The notes under the pieces: generated by a model
Told to the model about the DNA's origin: nothing
The model's input: only the letters and a program-made list of their open reading frames with translations
Database searches by the model: none
In this document: positions 35,501-45,127 of the stretch, piece after piece
How the letters are laid out: the number at the start of each line of letters is the position of its first letter
Numbering within the stretch: the stretch's first letter is position 1
Origin: Uranotaenia lowii
Lineage: Eukaryota; Arthropoda; Insecta; Diptera; Culicidae
Length of the DNA stretch: 64,000 bases
Assembly: GCF_029784155.1 (NCBI RefSeq)
Contig: NC_073693.1
Coordinates: forward strand, 359,491,825-359,555,824
Direction of reading: 5' to 3'
Translations under genes and position numbers: made by a program

Positions 35501-37600
35501 CATCTCACCGACTTAAACCAAGAGGCATAATTTGAAAGTTTGAATTTAAAAACACCATATCACCTTACCTAAGCTTAAAAAAATTTCAATAAATTCCTTA
35601 ACTTTCGCATGTGCCTTTCAAATGAAGCATTGAAGTCATACATTGTCATTTATAATATTCAGGTTGTTTTTAAGGTGTCATGTTGCTCTAAAATTTATTA
35701 CACCAAGACCAAGAGTCATAATTCATGATTAGTTTTAAAACATGTGAAATGGTGGTATTCCTTAACCTCAATCCTGTTTTATGGCAACTGTTTAGTGGAT
35801 TTAATTAGCCTTCCGCCTTTTTCTATCATGCACAGCCTTACCCTTTCGAGGCGACTGCATCTCATAGATTTATAGCACGTCCAGCACATCTGGAGGATGC
35901 ATCCTCCTCCTAGGACATTTCATTCGACGGCAGCAATTCGCTAAGTGAGACGACGTGGATGACCTTGGCCAGATGTGCTCTATTGTTGCAAAATATATTA
36001 GAAGTTATTAAACATAGTTGCAGCAGCCTTATTTAGCGCGGCGATGTTCTATGATGGTCCTTGGCGATGGTGTTTGGGATTTTATGGCTGCCTGGAAGCC
36101 GCGCATTCTACCACGACGACGATGTGCCGGGTGGTCGTTATAATTTTATCCGAATGGCGGCGGCGTTGGCAGTCAGCAATGAGAGTTAGTTCGTTCTGTT
36201 TTATGTTTCATTTTCAAACACCGATCTCGATTGGCTTTTACGACCGCTTCCGCGAATGAATCCGTCCTCCAATTGTGGTGGTGCCACTACTGGTTTTTTT
36301 CTAATATGCTCGTTGGATAATACAGAAGCTTTGAAGCTGTCTGTAGAGCGAAAATTAACGAGCGCGAACAGACACAGTTTGGCTCACAACAGTCATTTAA
36401 GTAACAAACGGCGCTGGATCAATCAACGCCATTTTATCATAAGTATTTGCTGGAAACCCCGCCATTAGAAACGGAGCCAAAAGCCCGGAATGAGTGCCGC
36501 TTCTTCTCGTTTGGCGATTCAGGGCTGCACCGTGCAGCAAACCTTCTAATTAACTTCCCCAAACAATCTAATCACGATCAAGCCGGTGATCGTTTTCCTC
36601 TTCGTTCGCTAAGGGTGAAGTCCGAACGCCATCTAAACAAAATAATCCAACGATACGAATGGAGGTCATCCTCAGATGAGAATTGATTCGCAAAAAAGGT
36701 TGAAGACATTCCTTCGGATCTAAGTTCATTGAATTATCTACTAAGTTTTAATTGATTGAAAAAAAAATTTCTTGAACAAACCTAACGTCAGGTGGTAAAT
36801 TAAACGGAAGGTACCGTAATTAAGTGATCACGATTCGGTAGCACTTCACATAAAACTTCAGGAAGAAGAAATTCTCCAACAACAGACAACTTGACGCGTT
36901 TCGTTAGCGATGCACATCGTGCACTCGAAGAAGGTGACACCTGTCGGTGTCATACTTCTCTTCCTATTGTTCCCTTCAGAAGGTAATTTTGCTACCGCTA
37001 AAACAAAGCAGCCGAGTGATCATCGTTCGAAGCGCGTCAATGCTAACTTGATGTGATGAAGGGACTCGTCGTGATTCCTGCCGTTTATGTTGGTGGCAGA
37101 AGCGTCAAATTTAACGCCACCTTGGATCGTGTTTTTGTCAGCCATGTTCAAGCGTCGTCGCATCAGGGCGACAAAAAACAGGCTGAAATTCTTCGCACGA
37201 AAAGAATGTCAGAGGAGACGTGCCATATTGAAATGGATGGTGCTTGGAAATTGATTGTGTGTGTGGTGAATGCGGGAGAACGCGAATACTAATCGTGCGA
37301 AACGACAGACGGCGATCGCATTCTCGCAAATTATTTGAATTTCTTTTTCTCTCTGGTGGCGGCTAACATTCTTCTAATATGTGAGTGGAATCGATGAATT
37401 GGGGACAGAAATGGGTGGTGAGTTTTCAAGTCATAAATTTATCTATTTCTAGGGTCATTTAACTGTAGATCTGGCACATCAGCACTCGTGAGATTTATAT
37501 CCGAATATTGTTTCTATTTGAAAAAAGTATTTTTTTTAATGTGAATCATCTGACTGAGCTACGAAAACCAGCATGCCAAATGATTCAACTAAAAAAAAAT
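35501..37600. other. Unique-looking, moderately GC-rich DNA
   Basis: 35800-37350 is richer in GC than the flanking sequence and contains no recognised transposon. It may hold host regulatory or exon sequence, including the small ORF at 36910-37056. I recognise no conserved domain. Confidence 0.35.
36910..37056 (+). CDS. Small ORF or first exon with signal-peptide-like N-terminus (hypothetical)
   Basis: An ATG with G at -3 opens 48 codons ending in TGA. Residues 1-8 are polar with two Lys, 12-22 are hydrophobic (VGVILLFLLFP), followed by SEGNFATA, which reads as a secretory signal with a possible cleavage near residue 25-30. The rest is basic (KTKQPSDHRSKR), with a possible dibasic processing site. 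AG|GTAATT at codons 24-26 would be an acceptable 5' splice site, so this could equally be the first exon of a secreted protein. It lies in a GC-richer single-copy-looking region. No homologue is recognised and chance occurrence is possible. Confidence 0.25.
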   Translation: MHIVHSKKVTPVGVILLFLLFPSEGNFATAKTKQPSDHRSKRVNANLM

Positions 37601-37604
37601 TAAA

Positions 37605-37856
37605 AATGGCAAAAATGACAAAAATGACAAAAATGACAAAAATGACAAAAATGACAAAAATGACAAAAATGACAAAAATGACAAAAATGACAAAAATGAC
37701 AAAAATGACAAAAATGACAAAAATGACAAAAATGACAAAAATGAAAAAAATGACAAAAATGTCAAAAATGACAAAAATGACAAAAATGACAAAAATGACA
37801 AAAATGACAAAAATGACGAACATTACAAAAATGACCGAAATGACAAAAAATAGACG
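37605..37856. repeat. Short ACAAAAATG array
   Basis: About 27 tandem 9-bp units with single-base variants (AAAAAAATG near 37741, GTCAAAAATG near 37760), fading out by 37860. Sparse relic units continue at 37918-38073 up to the Penelope insertion. Confidence 0.9.
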
Positions 37857-38073
37857 AAATTTTAAAAACAAGACGAAAATTTACAAATTTGAAAAATTCT
37901 TGCTTACATGATTTAAAAAAAAAAATGACAAAAATGAAATTTTTTTTGTATAGGAATTTAACCCATTAAGGTCCTTTTTCCTCAAAATGACAAATAAGAC
38001 AAAAAGAAAAAAAAATGACAAAAATGACAAAATAGAATCAAAAGTGATACAAAAATGCAACAGAAATGATTCA

Positions 38074-38086
38074 AAAGTATCACAAA
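38074..38086. repeat. Target-site duplication of the Penelope dimer, left copy
   Basis: AAAGTATCACAAA here is repeated exactly in the same orientation at 43000-43012, on the other side of the palindrome. Thirteen base pairs fits the variable target duplications of Penelope-like elements. Confidence 0.85.
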
Positions 38087-38137
38087 TATTTTTGGCTTTT
38101 TCGGTCTTTTTAGTATATCAAACAACTTTGTTTTGAA

Positions 38138-38182
38138 ATACCCGACGTTTCGACCAGTTTTGGTGGTCTTTTTCAAGGGAAC
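38138..38182 (-). ncRNA. Hammerhead-like motif in Penelope 3' region, left arm (decayed)
   Basis: Exact mirror of the motif at 42901-42945, with the same two core substitutions (position 3 C to U, position 8 G to A). Confidence 0.5.
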
Positions 38183-38451
38183 TAGAAATTTATTATAGTA
38201 TTACAAATTTGTTACGGAGCGTTGTTAATTAATAAATTATGTAGTGTGTAACTCACTTATCAGTCTGTTGTTCTTGTCAGTGACGTTTTTATCCAACGGT
38301 TAGGAGTCCAGAATTTGCTGCTCGTCTGTGGTAGACAACATGTTATTGTAGTAAAATAGATTAATTTTAACTTTCTTACATTTTTGCACGGATAAAAAGT
38401 AATAAATTTCATCCGTTTTTCTACGGTCCCACTGCACATCAACGTTAGAAT

Positions 38452-40515
38452 TTAAAATGGTGTCTGAGATGTGTGGGACGTGTGGGTATAATCATATGTT
38501 GAGTTTTCTGGTTCGGATCTTAGGTGTGGAAATGATTGGTTGTGTACAGTGTGTGGGATATGTGTGTTTGTACTATTTCTATTGCTGTTTTTTGTTTTGG
38601 TGTGTGTTTTAACTGAGTGTAGAATTCCTGCGTATGTAGCACTAAGTCTGGCGGTGTCGGTTCTAAAGTTTACGGCATTCTCGGTGTTGGTTATATGGCA
38701 CATCTCCAATACTCGAAGGCTTGATTTGTATTGGGCACGATCGATGATTCTCGCTCTGATGTGGTCAAACCTGTGTGTTGTTGAGATGATATGGTCTGTC
38801 ATAGCTGTTGTCTCTCCGAGTTTTTTCTTTATGTCCGTGATGTCTGTGGTTCCATTGGCGAGTACTCTCTCATATTTGTTTACATCGGATTTGTGTCCGT
38901 ACAATCTTTTTGTAAGAGTGTTCGTACTCATTCCAATGTAAACAACTTCGCAGTCACGACATGGTATGCTGTAGATAATGTTGGACTGTTGAGCTGGCAA
39001 AACGGGATCCTTAACGTTTGGATAAAGTTTTCCAACATTATTTATGGATTTTTGGGCTATTTTGATGTTCGGAAAGTTCTTTTTCAGGTCTTTGGATATT
39101 TTGCAGGTTAGTGAAGGTATGTATGATAGGGTTCTGTAGCTGGTTTCGTCGGATTGTGATGGGTGAGTTGCGGTGCTGTTGTCGATATTTGATGCTGGTT
39201 GTTCGCTGCTATTGCTGTGTTGATGGTGCTGTTCGGCGGAGGTGCTGATTGGATGGTTGGATGATGATGATGGTCTTGCAGTGGTGGATATATTATGTTG
39301 AGTGATGTTGCTGTTTATGCTGTGGTCGTTGAATCGGTTGAGTAATCTATTTATTAGTTTTGCAGGGTAATCATTGGCTCGTAGATGCTGGAAGATGATC
39401 TGTTTGCATTGCTGGGGTGTTTGATTGGTTGTTAGTTTCCTGACTCTTTTTATGAAGTTGTGGGCTACGTTCAACTTCATCATTGGGGGGTGGTGGGAGT
39501 TGAAGTTCAGCAATCTACCTGATGAGATTGGTTTGGCGTACCATTGTGTAGATATGGTTTGATCTTCATTCCTGATGACTAATGTATCAAGGTAGGGTAT
39601 TTTGCCTTCCTTCTCTTCTTCCATGGTGAATTGCAAGTTGGGGTGGTAAGCATTAAACGCATTTAATGTAGATTGGGTTTCATCTGCCGGTAGAGCCAGT
39701 AGTAAATCATCTACGAATTTGCGCAGGTATGGTATTTCATATTCCAATTTGCTGACGACGGTTTTGATTAGTGTATCAACGACTAATTCTGCCAATATCG
39801 GTGATAAACAGCTGCCCATAGCTGTTCCTTCGGTTTGTATGTAGACGTTGTTTTTGAATTGGAAATACGAACTTTCAAGACAAAATTCGACCATTTCAAG
39901 AAACAGGTCTAGATTTATGTTGGTACAGTGTCGTATGGTGTCCCATTCAGTTATCAGGTTGTTAATGACCAGGTGTCTTGGTACGTTCGTAAATAGCGAC
40001 ACAACATCAAAAGATACCATTACATATCCTTGTGGTAGCTGGATTTTATTGATTTCTTCGGCGAATTGGAAACTATCTTTTATGTTGTAGTTGCTGTGGA
40101 TACCTCCTTTGAGAATTTGAGCTAGATATTTAGACAGAGCATAAGTGGGAGCTGTTATGTTGGGTACAACCGGGCGCAGAGGTATGTTTTGCTTATGTGC
40201 CTTCGGTTGACCGTAGATTCTTGGGCAGATTGAGTTTGATGCTTTTAGATAATAGGCTGTATTTTTCTCAATGAGTTTTAGATTTTCAAGTCGTTTTATA
40301 AAATCATTGGTTTTTGATTGTATGGAGGATGTTGGATCTTTTTTAACGTGTTTATAAATTGGATCTTCTAGAAGAGATTTCATTTTTTGGTTGTAATCCT
40401 CGACATACATAATTACAGTCCTTCTACCTTTATCAGACTCCAATATGCAAACGTCTTTGTTTTCTGCGATGAATTTTCTTGTTGTTTTTTGAGCTGTTCT
40501 GCAGAAATTTTCCAA
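38452..40515 (-). CDS. Penelope-like reverse transcriptase/GIY-YIG endonuclease, left arm (5'-truncated)
   Basis: The frame is open for 687 residues to a TAA and encodes the two-domain Penelope polymerase. Reverse transcriptase motifs: ESDKGRRTVIM (about 26-36), ICPRIYGQPKAHK (96-108), VSFDVVSLFTNVP (motif A, Asp170), EGTAMGSCLSP (229-239), and FVDDLL (motif C, Asp269/270, Phe replacing the usual Tyr). A Ser/Asn/His-rich linker spans about 395-455. The GIY-YIG nuclease has NIIYSIP, PCRDC (518-522), VYIG (525-528), Arg537 and His541. The apparent start at 40515 is a TTG, and no ATG occurs before about residue 36. Roughly the first 100-150 residues of a typical Penelope ORF are absent, so an independent protein is unlikely. 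Both catalytic domains are otherwise undamaged, implying recent insertion. Confidence 0.88.
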   Translation of the reverse strand: MENFCRTAQKTTRKFIAENKDVCILESDKGRRTVIMYVEDYNQKMKSLLEDPIYKHVKKDPTSSIQSKTNDFIKRLENLKLIEKNTAYYLKASNSICPRIYGQPKAHKQNIPLRPVVPNITAPTYALSKYLAQILKGGIHSNYNIKDSFQFAEEINKIQLPQGYVMVSFDVVSLFTNVPRHLVINNLITEWDTIRHCTNINLDLFLEMVEFCLESSYFQFKNNVYIQTEGTAMGSCLSPILAELVVDTLIKTVVSKLEYEIPYLRKFVDDLLLALPADETQSTLNAFNAYHPNLQFTMEEEKEGKIPYLDTLVIRNEDQTISTQWYAKPISSGRLLNFNSHHPPMMKLNVAHNFIKRVRKLTTNQTPQQCKQIIFQHLRANDYPAKLINRLLNRFNDHSINSNITQHNISTTARPSSSSNHPISTSAEQHHQHSNSSEQPASNIDNSTATHPSQSDETSYRTLSYIPSLTCKISKDLKKNFPNIKIAQKSINNVGKLYPNVKDPVLPAQQSNIIYSIPCRDCEVVYIGMSTNTLTKRLYGHKSDVNKYERVLANGTTDITDIKKKLGETTAMTDHIISTTHRFDHIRARIIDRAQYKSSLRVLEMCHITNTENAVNFRTDTARLSATYAGILHSVKTHTKTKNSNRNSTNTHIPHTVHNQSFPHLRSEPENSTYDYTHTSHTSQTPF

Positions 40516-40567
40516 CGGTGTTTTATGCTCGTTGTTTTTCCAGCTGTGTATGTAGTTTAAAACACCG

Positions 40568-42631
40568 TTGGAAAATTTCTGCAGAACAGCTCAAAAAACA
40601 ACAAGAAAATTCATCGCAGAAAACAAAGACGTTTGCATATTGGAGTCTGATAAAGGTAGAAGGACTGTAATTATGTATGTCGAGGATTACAACCAAAAAA
40701 TGAAATCTCTTCTAGAAGATCCAATTTATAAACACGTTAAAAAAGATCCAACATCCTCCATACAATCAAAAACCAATGATTTTATAAAACGACTTGAAAA
40801 TCTAAAACTCATTGAGAAAAATACAGCCTATTATCTAAAAGCATCAAACTCAATCTGCCCAAGAATCTACGGTCAACCGAAGGCACATAAGCAAAACATA
40901 CCTCTGCGCCCGGTTGTACCCAACATAACAGCTCCCACTTATGCTCTGTCTAAATATCTAGCTCAAATTCTCAAAGGAGGTATCCACAGCAACTACAACA
41001 TAAAAGATAGTTTCCAATTCGCCGAAGAAATCAATAAAATCCAGCTACCACAAGGATATGTAATGGTATCTTTTGATGTTGTGTCGCTATTTACGAACGT
41101 ACCAAGACACCTGGTCATTAACAACCTGATAACTGAATGGGACACCATACGACACTGTACCAACATAAATCTAGACCTGTTTCTTGAAATGGTCGAATTT
41201 TGTCTTGAAAGTTCGTATTTCCAATTCAAAAACAACGTCTACATACAAACCGAAGGAACAGCTATGGGCAGCTGTTTATCACCGATATTGGCAGAATTAG
41301 TCGTTGATACACTAATCAAAACCGTCGTCAGCAAATTGGAATATGAAATACCATACCTGCGCAAATTCGTAGATGATTTACTACTGGCTCTACCGGCAGA
41401 TGAAACCCAATCTACATTAAATGCGTTTAATGCTTACCACCCCAACTTGCAATTCACCATGGAAGAAGAGAAGGAAGGCAAAATACCCTACCTTGATACA
41501 TTAGTCATCAGGAATGAAGATCAAACCATATCTACACAATGGTACGCCAAACCAATCTCATCAGGTAGATTGCTGAACTTCAACTCCCACCACCCCCCAA
41601 TGATGAAGTTGAACGTAGCCCACAACTTCATAAAAAGAGTCAGGAAACTAACAACCAATCAAACACCCCAGCAATGCAAACAGATCATCTTCCAGCATCT
41701 ACGAGCCAATGATTACCCTGCAAAACTAATAAATAGATTACTCAACCGATTCAACGACCACAGCATAAACAGCAACATCACTCAACATAATATATCCACC
41801 ACTGCAAGACCATCATCATCATCCAACCATCCAATCAGCACCTCCGCCGAACAGCACCATCAACACAGCAATAGCAGCGAACAACCAGCATCAAATATCG
41901 ACAACAGCACCGCAACTCACCCATCACAATCCGACGAAACCAGCTACAGAACCCTATCATACATACCTTCACTAACCTGCAAAATATCCAAAGACCTGAA
42001 AAAGAACTTTCCGAACATCAAAATAGCCCAAAAATCCATAAATAATGTTGGAAAACTTTATCCAAACGTTAAGGATCCCGTTTTGCCAGCTCAACAGTCC
42101 AACATTATCTACAGCATACCATGTCGTGACTGCGAAGTTGTTTACATTGGAATGAGTACGAACACTCTTACAAAAAGATTGTACGGACACAAATCCGATG
42201 TAAACAAATATGAGAGAGTACTCGCCAATGGAACCACAGACATCACGGACATAAAGAAAAAACTCGGAGAGACAACAGCTATGACAGACCATATCATCTC
42301 AACAACACACAGGTTTGACCACATCAGAGCGAGAATCATCGATCGTGCCCAATACAAATCAAGCCTTCGAGTATTGGAGATGTGCCATATAACCAACACC
42401 GAGAATGCCGTAAACTTTAGAACCGACACCGCCAGACTTAGTGCTACATACGCAGGAATTCTACACTCAGTTAAAACACACACCAAAACAAAAAACAGCA
42501 ATAGAAATAGTACAAACACACATATCCCACACACTGTACACAACCAATCATTTCCACACCTAAGATCCGAACCAGAAAACTCAACATATGATTATACCCA
42601 CACGTCCCACACATCTCAGACACCATTTTAA
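40568..42631 (+). CDS. Penelope-like reverse transcriptase/GIY-YIG endonuclease, right arm (5'-truncated)
   Basis: Mirror copy of the left-arm ORF and identical over all 687 residues, with the same motifs: motif A Asp170, FVDD at 267-270, GIY-YIG at 512-530. The frame opens after a TAG at 40553-40555 and the first codons are FKTP before TTG at 40568; there is no initiator ATG at the expected place. The reading direction is away from the palindrome centre. A transcript entering through the spacer from either side would cover one arm sense and one antisense and would fold into a long hairpin. Penelope enzymes prime reverse transcription at the nick made by the GIY-YIG domain. Confidence 0.88.
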   Translation: MENFCRTAQKTTRKFIAENKDVCILESDKGRRTVIMYVEDYNQKMKSLLEDPIYKHVKKDPTSSIQSKTNDFIKRLENLKLIEKNTAYYLKASNSICPRIYGQPKAHKQNIPLRPVVPNITAPTYALSKYLAQILKGGIHSNYNIKDSFQFAEEINKIQLPQGYVMVSFDVVSLFTNVPRHLVINNLITEWDTIRHCTNINLDLFLEMVEFCLESSYFQFKNNVYIQTEGTAMGSCLSPILAELVVDTLIKTVVSKLEYEIPYLRKFVDDLLLALPADETQSTLNAFNAYHPNLQFTMEEEKEGKIPYLDTLVIRNEDQTISTQWYAKPISSGRLLNFNSHHPPMMKLNVAHNFIKRVRKLTTNQTPQQCKQIIFQHLRANDYPAKLINRLLNRFNDHSINSNITQHNISTTARPSSSSNHPISTSAEQHHQHSNSSEQPASNIDNSTATHPSQSDETSYRTLSYIPSLTCKISKDLKKNFPNIKIAQKSINNVGKLYPNVKDPVLPAQQSNIIYSIPCRDCEVVYIGMSTNTLTKRLYGHKSDVNKYERVLANGTTDITDIKKKLGETTAMTDHIISTTHRFDHIRARIIDRAQYKSSLRVLEMCHITNTENAVNFRTDTARLSATYAGILHSVKTHTKTKNSNRNSTNTHIPHTVHNQSFPHLRSEPENSTYDYTHTSHTSQTPF

Positions 42632-42900
42632 ATTCTAACGTTGATGTGCAGTGGGACCGTAGAAAAACGGATGAAATTTATTACTTTTTATCCGTGCAAA
42701 AATGTAAGAAAGTTAAAATTAATCTATTTTACTACAATAACATGTTGTCTACCACAGACGAGCAGCAAATTCTGGACTCCTAACCGTTGGATAAAAACGT
42801 CACTGACAAGAACAACAGACTGATAAGTGAGTTACACACTACATAATTTATTAATTAACAACGCTCCGTAACAAATTTGTAATACTATAATAAATTTCTA

Positions 42901-42945
42901 GTTCCCTTGAAAAAGACCACCAAAACTGGTCGAAACGTCGGGTAT
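42901..42945 (+). ncRNA. Hammerhead-like motif in Penelope 3' region, right arm (decayed)
   Basis: Core-like TTGAAAAAGACCA, a CCAAAAC loop, then TGGTCGAAACGTC and GGGTA. Stem II pairs GACCA with TGGTC, GAAA follows, ACGT could form a dimer-type stem III, GTC would be the cleavage triplet, and CCC/GGG forms stem I. Against the consensus CUGANGA, the C at position 3 is U and the G at position 8 is A. Both are catalytically important, so activity is unlikely. Penelope-like elements are known to carry hammerhead motifs in their terminal repeats. Confidence 0.5.
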
Positions 42946-42999
42946 TTCAAAACAAAGTTGTTTGATATACTAAAAAGACCGAAAAAGCCAAAAATATTT

Positions 43000-43012
43000 A
43001 AAGTATCACAAA
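43000..43012. repeat. Target-site duplication of the Penelope dimer, right copy
   Basis: AAAGTATCACAAA, identical to 38074-38086. The adjoining sequence returns to degenerate 9-bp-like units (CACAAAATGGG, CACAAAATGGA), showing that the pre-insertion site was satellite DNA. Confidence 0.85.
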
Positions 43013-43059
43013 AATGGCTCAAAATCGACACAAAATGGGCACAAAATGGACACAAAAGA

Positions 43060-44302
43060 AGTTCTCAAAAAATTCCGGTTCGGTCAAACAACACTCTGTA
43101 AATGATACCAACAGCTCACGCGTGCATGTTCCTAGAATTGCGGAAATTCATCAATCACAGAAATTCCAACATCGAGCAGTTTACAAGAAAGATAAAAACC
43201 CCAGCCCCAAGGAGAGAATTGGTTACCTGCTCTCTTATCAGCAGTGACTGTGTTTGACAGTTCATTTGAACGTCCGCTGTCCTCTTGGCAAGCAGGTCCT
43301 ACCAAAGTGCGAAAACGATTCGAATTCTGACCCAAACCAAACCAAACTTAAGTTTATCAATGCCCCTACTCAATAACCAACAAACCGAAGATAATGGAGC
43401 CAAACGATGTGTCACTTTTTCTCACCTCGTTCTCTCAATATCTCTAATGAGTAGGTATGGGCAAAACATGCGTTGTCGTCGTCGTCGAGTTGATTGTTTT
43501 TCCGCTCTCTGTAATCAGTGGGTAGGCCTATGTATCTAGCTAGCCGGAGTGGCGAGCGAGCGTGCACTAATGTGCAATTAATTAGTGGTTTTTATCTGTC
43601 ACTTGGTCCGGATGGGGCGGGTTTTGATAAACAAACAAACAAACGCAAACGTCGGACAAGCCTGCCGCACATAGATACATATGTGGCGCAGATAAGAGAG
43701 GGTTTCGAGGAACGTGCGTGGCCTAAGGGGTGTTTGGAAGGTGTACTTTCAAAGGGCAGTCGAGTGGAACGTTGCATCTGTTTTGCAAGCTGTAAATGTT
43801 AATGAGTTATTGCAATACTCACTGCCCTAAAGCTTTTCTTATCGTGATTAATCCCTAGACCGTGAGAATATTTTCGATGCATTTACAAAAACTATTTGCA
43901 TTTTTTAATTAATTTATGTTCTCGTGTGAATCATACTTTCTTCCAATGAAGGTGAATATTCATTAAACTACTGATTTGCTGATTTTATGACCTTACTTTG
44001 CATGTGAATAGATATGAGTTAAATCATTTTTTAACAGTTTATCTTCTACAGGGATTTAATGGTTAAATATGCACCCAAAGGTGAGGTTGTAGAATCTCAA
44101 TGCCAAAATGAAATAAAATGTGCATGACTTCAAAGATGACATGATAGGCTATGTCAGCTTTGGCATCAAGACTCGGTAAAATGATGCAGAATCACAGCAT
44201 TAAGATATTCAAGCGAAAAAAAATTAACAAAAAAAAGCCGATGGGACAGGGAACACTATGCCCAAACAATATTCTCAACTAGTCTTGTCAGTTCGAAGAA
44301 GA
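43060..44302. other. No gene supported
   Basis: 43080-43800 is moderately GC-rich with no recognised motif. 43810-44230 is AT-rich. The last 60 bases or so before 44303 probably belong to the reverse-transcriptase end of the interrupted non-LTR element. Confidence 0.35.
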
Positions 44303-44311
44303 CTGCCACAT
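44303..44311. repeat. 9-bp target-site duplication, left copy
   Basis: CTGCCACAT is repeated exactly at 45128-45136 immediately outside the foldback element. Nine base pairs is typical of Mutator-like elements. Confidence 0.8.
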
Positions 44312-45127
44312 TAGACTGAGTCGATTTGGGGCCATTTTTGAATTTCTCAAACCCTGAGGTCTAAAAAGCTTCGTTTTGATTCAAAACTCATCCATGATTT
44401 TTTTTCAGAATTTTTAAGTTATGTTTACATGAGTAAATTTGAACTTTTAAGTTTATATGGGAAATGTGAATATTTTGTACTGAAAAATCATCATCATTTT
44501 ATTTTCTTCTGTGGAACCGAGCCTGTTAATGGTTTTTGTGCCAATTTATAAGTTTTCTCAAAGAAATTTTCCGCTGAACAACTTTGTCGAAGACCGTAAC
44601 TTCGTATCTCAAAAAATTTATTAGCTGTACAACAGGGGTATATCTTTTAGCATTCATAAACAATAAATTCAATGGACATCACTGCTGGGTGCATAGCGTG
44701 GTATTGCAAGACTTCTTTTCATGCATTACTTCGCGGGGCACAAGCAGTGATGTCCATTGAATTTATTGTTTATCAATGCCAAAAGACGTACCCCTATTCA
44801 ACAGCAAAAAACTTTTTAGCTTAATAATACACGAAGTTACGGTCTTCGACAAAGTTGTTTAGCGAAAAATTTTCTTGAGAGAATTTATAAATTGGCACAA
44901 AAACCACTAGCAGGCTCGGTGACACAGAAGAAACAAAAATGATGATGATTTTTCAGTACAAAATATTCGATTTTCCCATACAATCCTAAAAGTTCAAATT
45001 TACTCATGTACCTAAACGTTACTTTTAAATTCTGCAAAAAATCATGGATGAGTTTCGAACCAAAACGAAGCTTTTTAGACCCCAGGGTTTGAGAAATTCA
45101 AAAATGACTCCAAATCGACTTAGTCTA
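44312..45127. mobile_element. Mutator-like foldback element (816 bp, long terminal inverted repeats)
   Basis: Almost the whole element is an imperfect inverted repeat. TAGACTGAGTCGATTTGG at the left end pairs with TAGACTAAGTCGATTTGG inverted at the right end, and the arms continue for about 375 bp to CATCACTGCT / AGCAGTGATG near the centre. The loop is about 54 bp (44686-44739). It has no coding capacity. The 9-bp target duplication and long terminal inverted repeats suggest a MULE-derived MITE. Arm divergence of several percent shows it is not recent. It splits the reverse transcriptase of a non-LTR element: joining the flanks gives VMECGS followed by LLRTDKTS in one frame. Confidence 0.8.

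Larger units (their letters stand above)
38087..42999. mobile_element. Penelope-like element inverted dimer (4.9-kb palindrome)
   Basis: Two copies of a Penelope-like retroelement lie head to head, 5' ends inward. All landmarks obey left + right = 81083 (for example stop codons at 38452 and 42631, and ORF edges at 40515 and 40568), so there is no indel between the 2.4-kb arms. The encoded proteins are identical over 687 residues. The spacer at 40526-40557 (32 bp) is not palindromic. One 13-bp target duplication flanks the whole structure, so the dimer integrated as a unit. The flanks are relic 9-bp satellite: left ...GATACAAAAATGCAACAG, right AATGGCTCAAAATCGACAC. Both copies are truncated at the same point at their 5' ends. 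Confidence 0.92.

Noticed and set aside
40568..40570. True start codon of the Penelope ORF
   Set aside because: The codon is TTG, and the frame is open for only four codons upstream to a TAG. The ORF is 5'-truncated and has no genuine start.
38084..42999. Penelope palindrome as an assembly fold-back artefact
   Set aside because: A fold-back would mirror the flanks too. Here the flanks are different and a 13-bp direct repeat bounds the structure. Read support is still needed.
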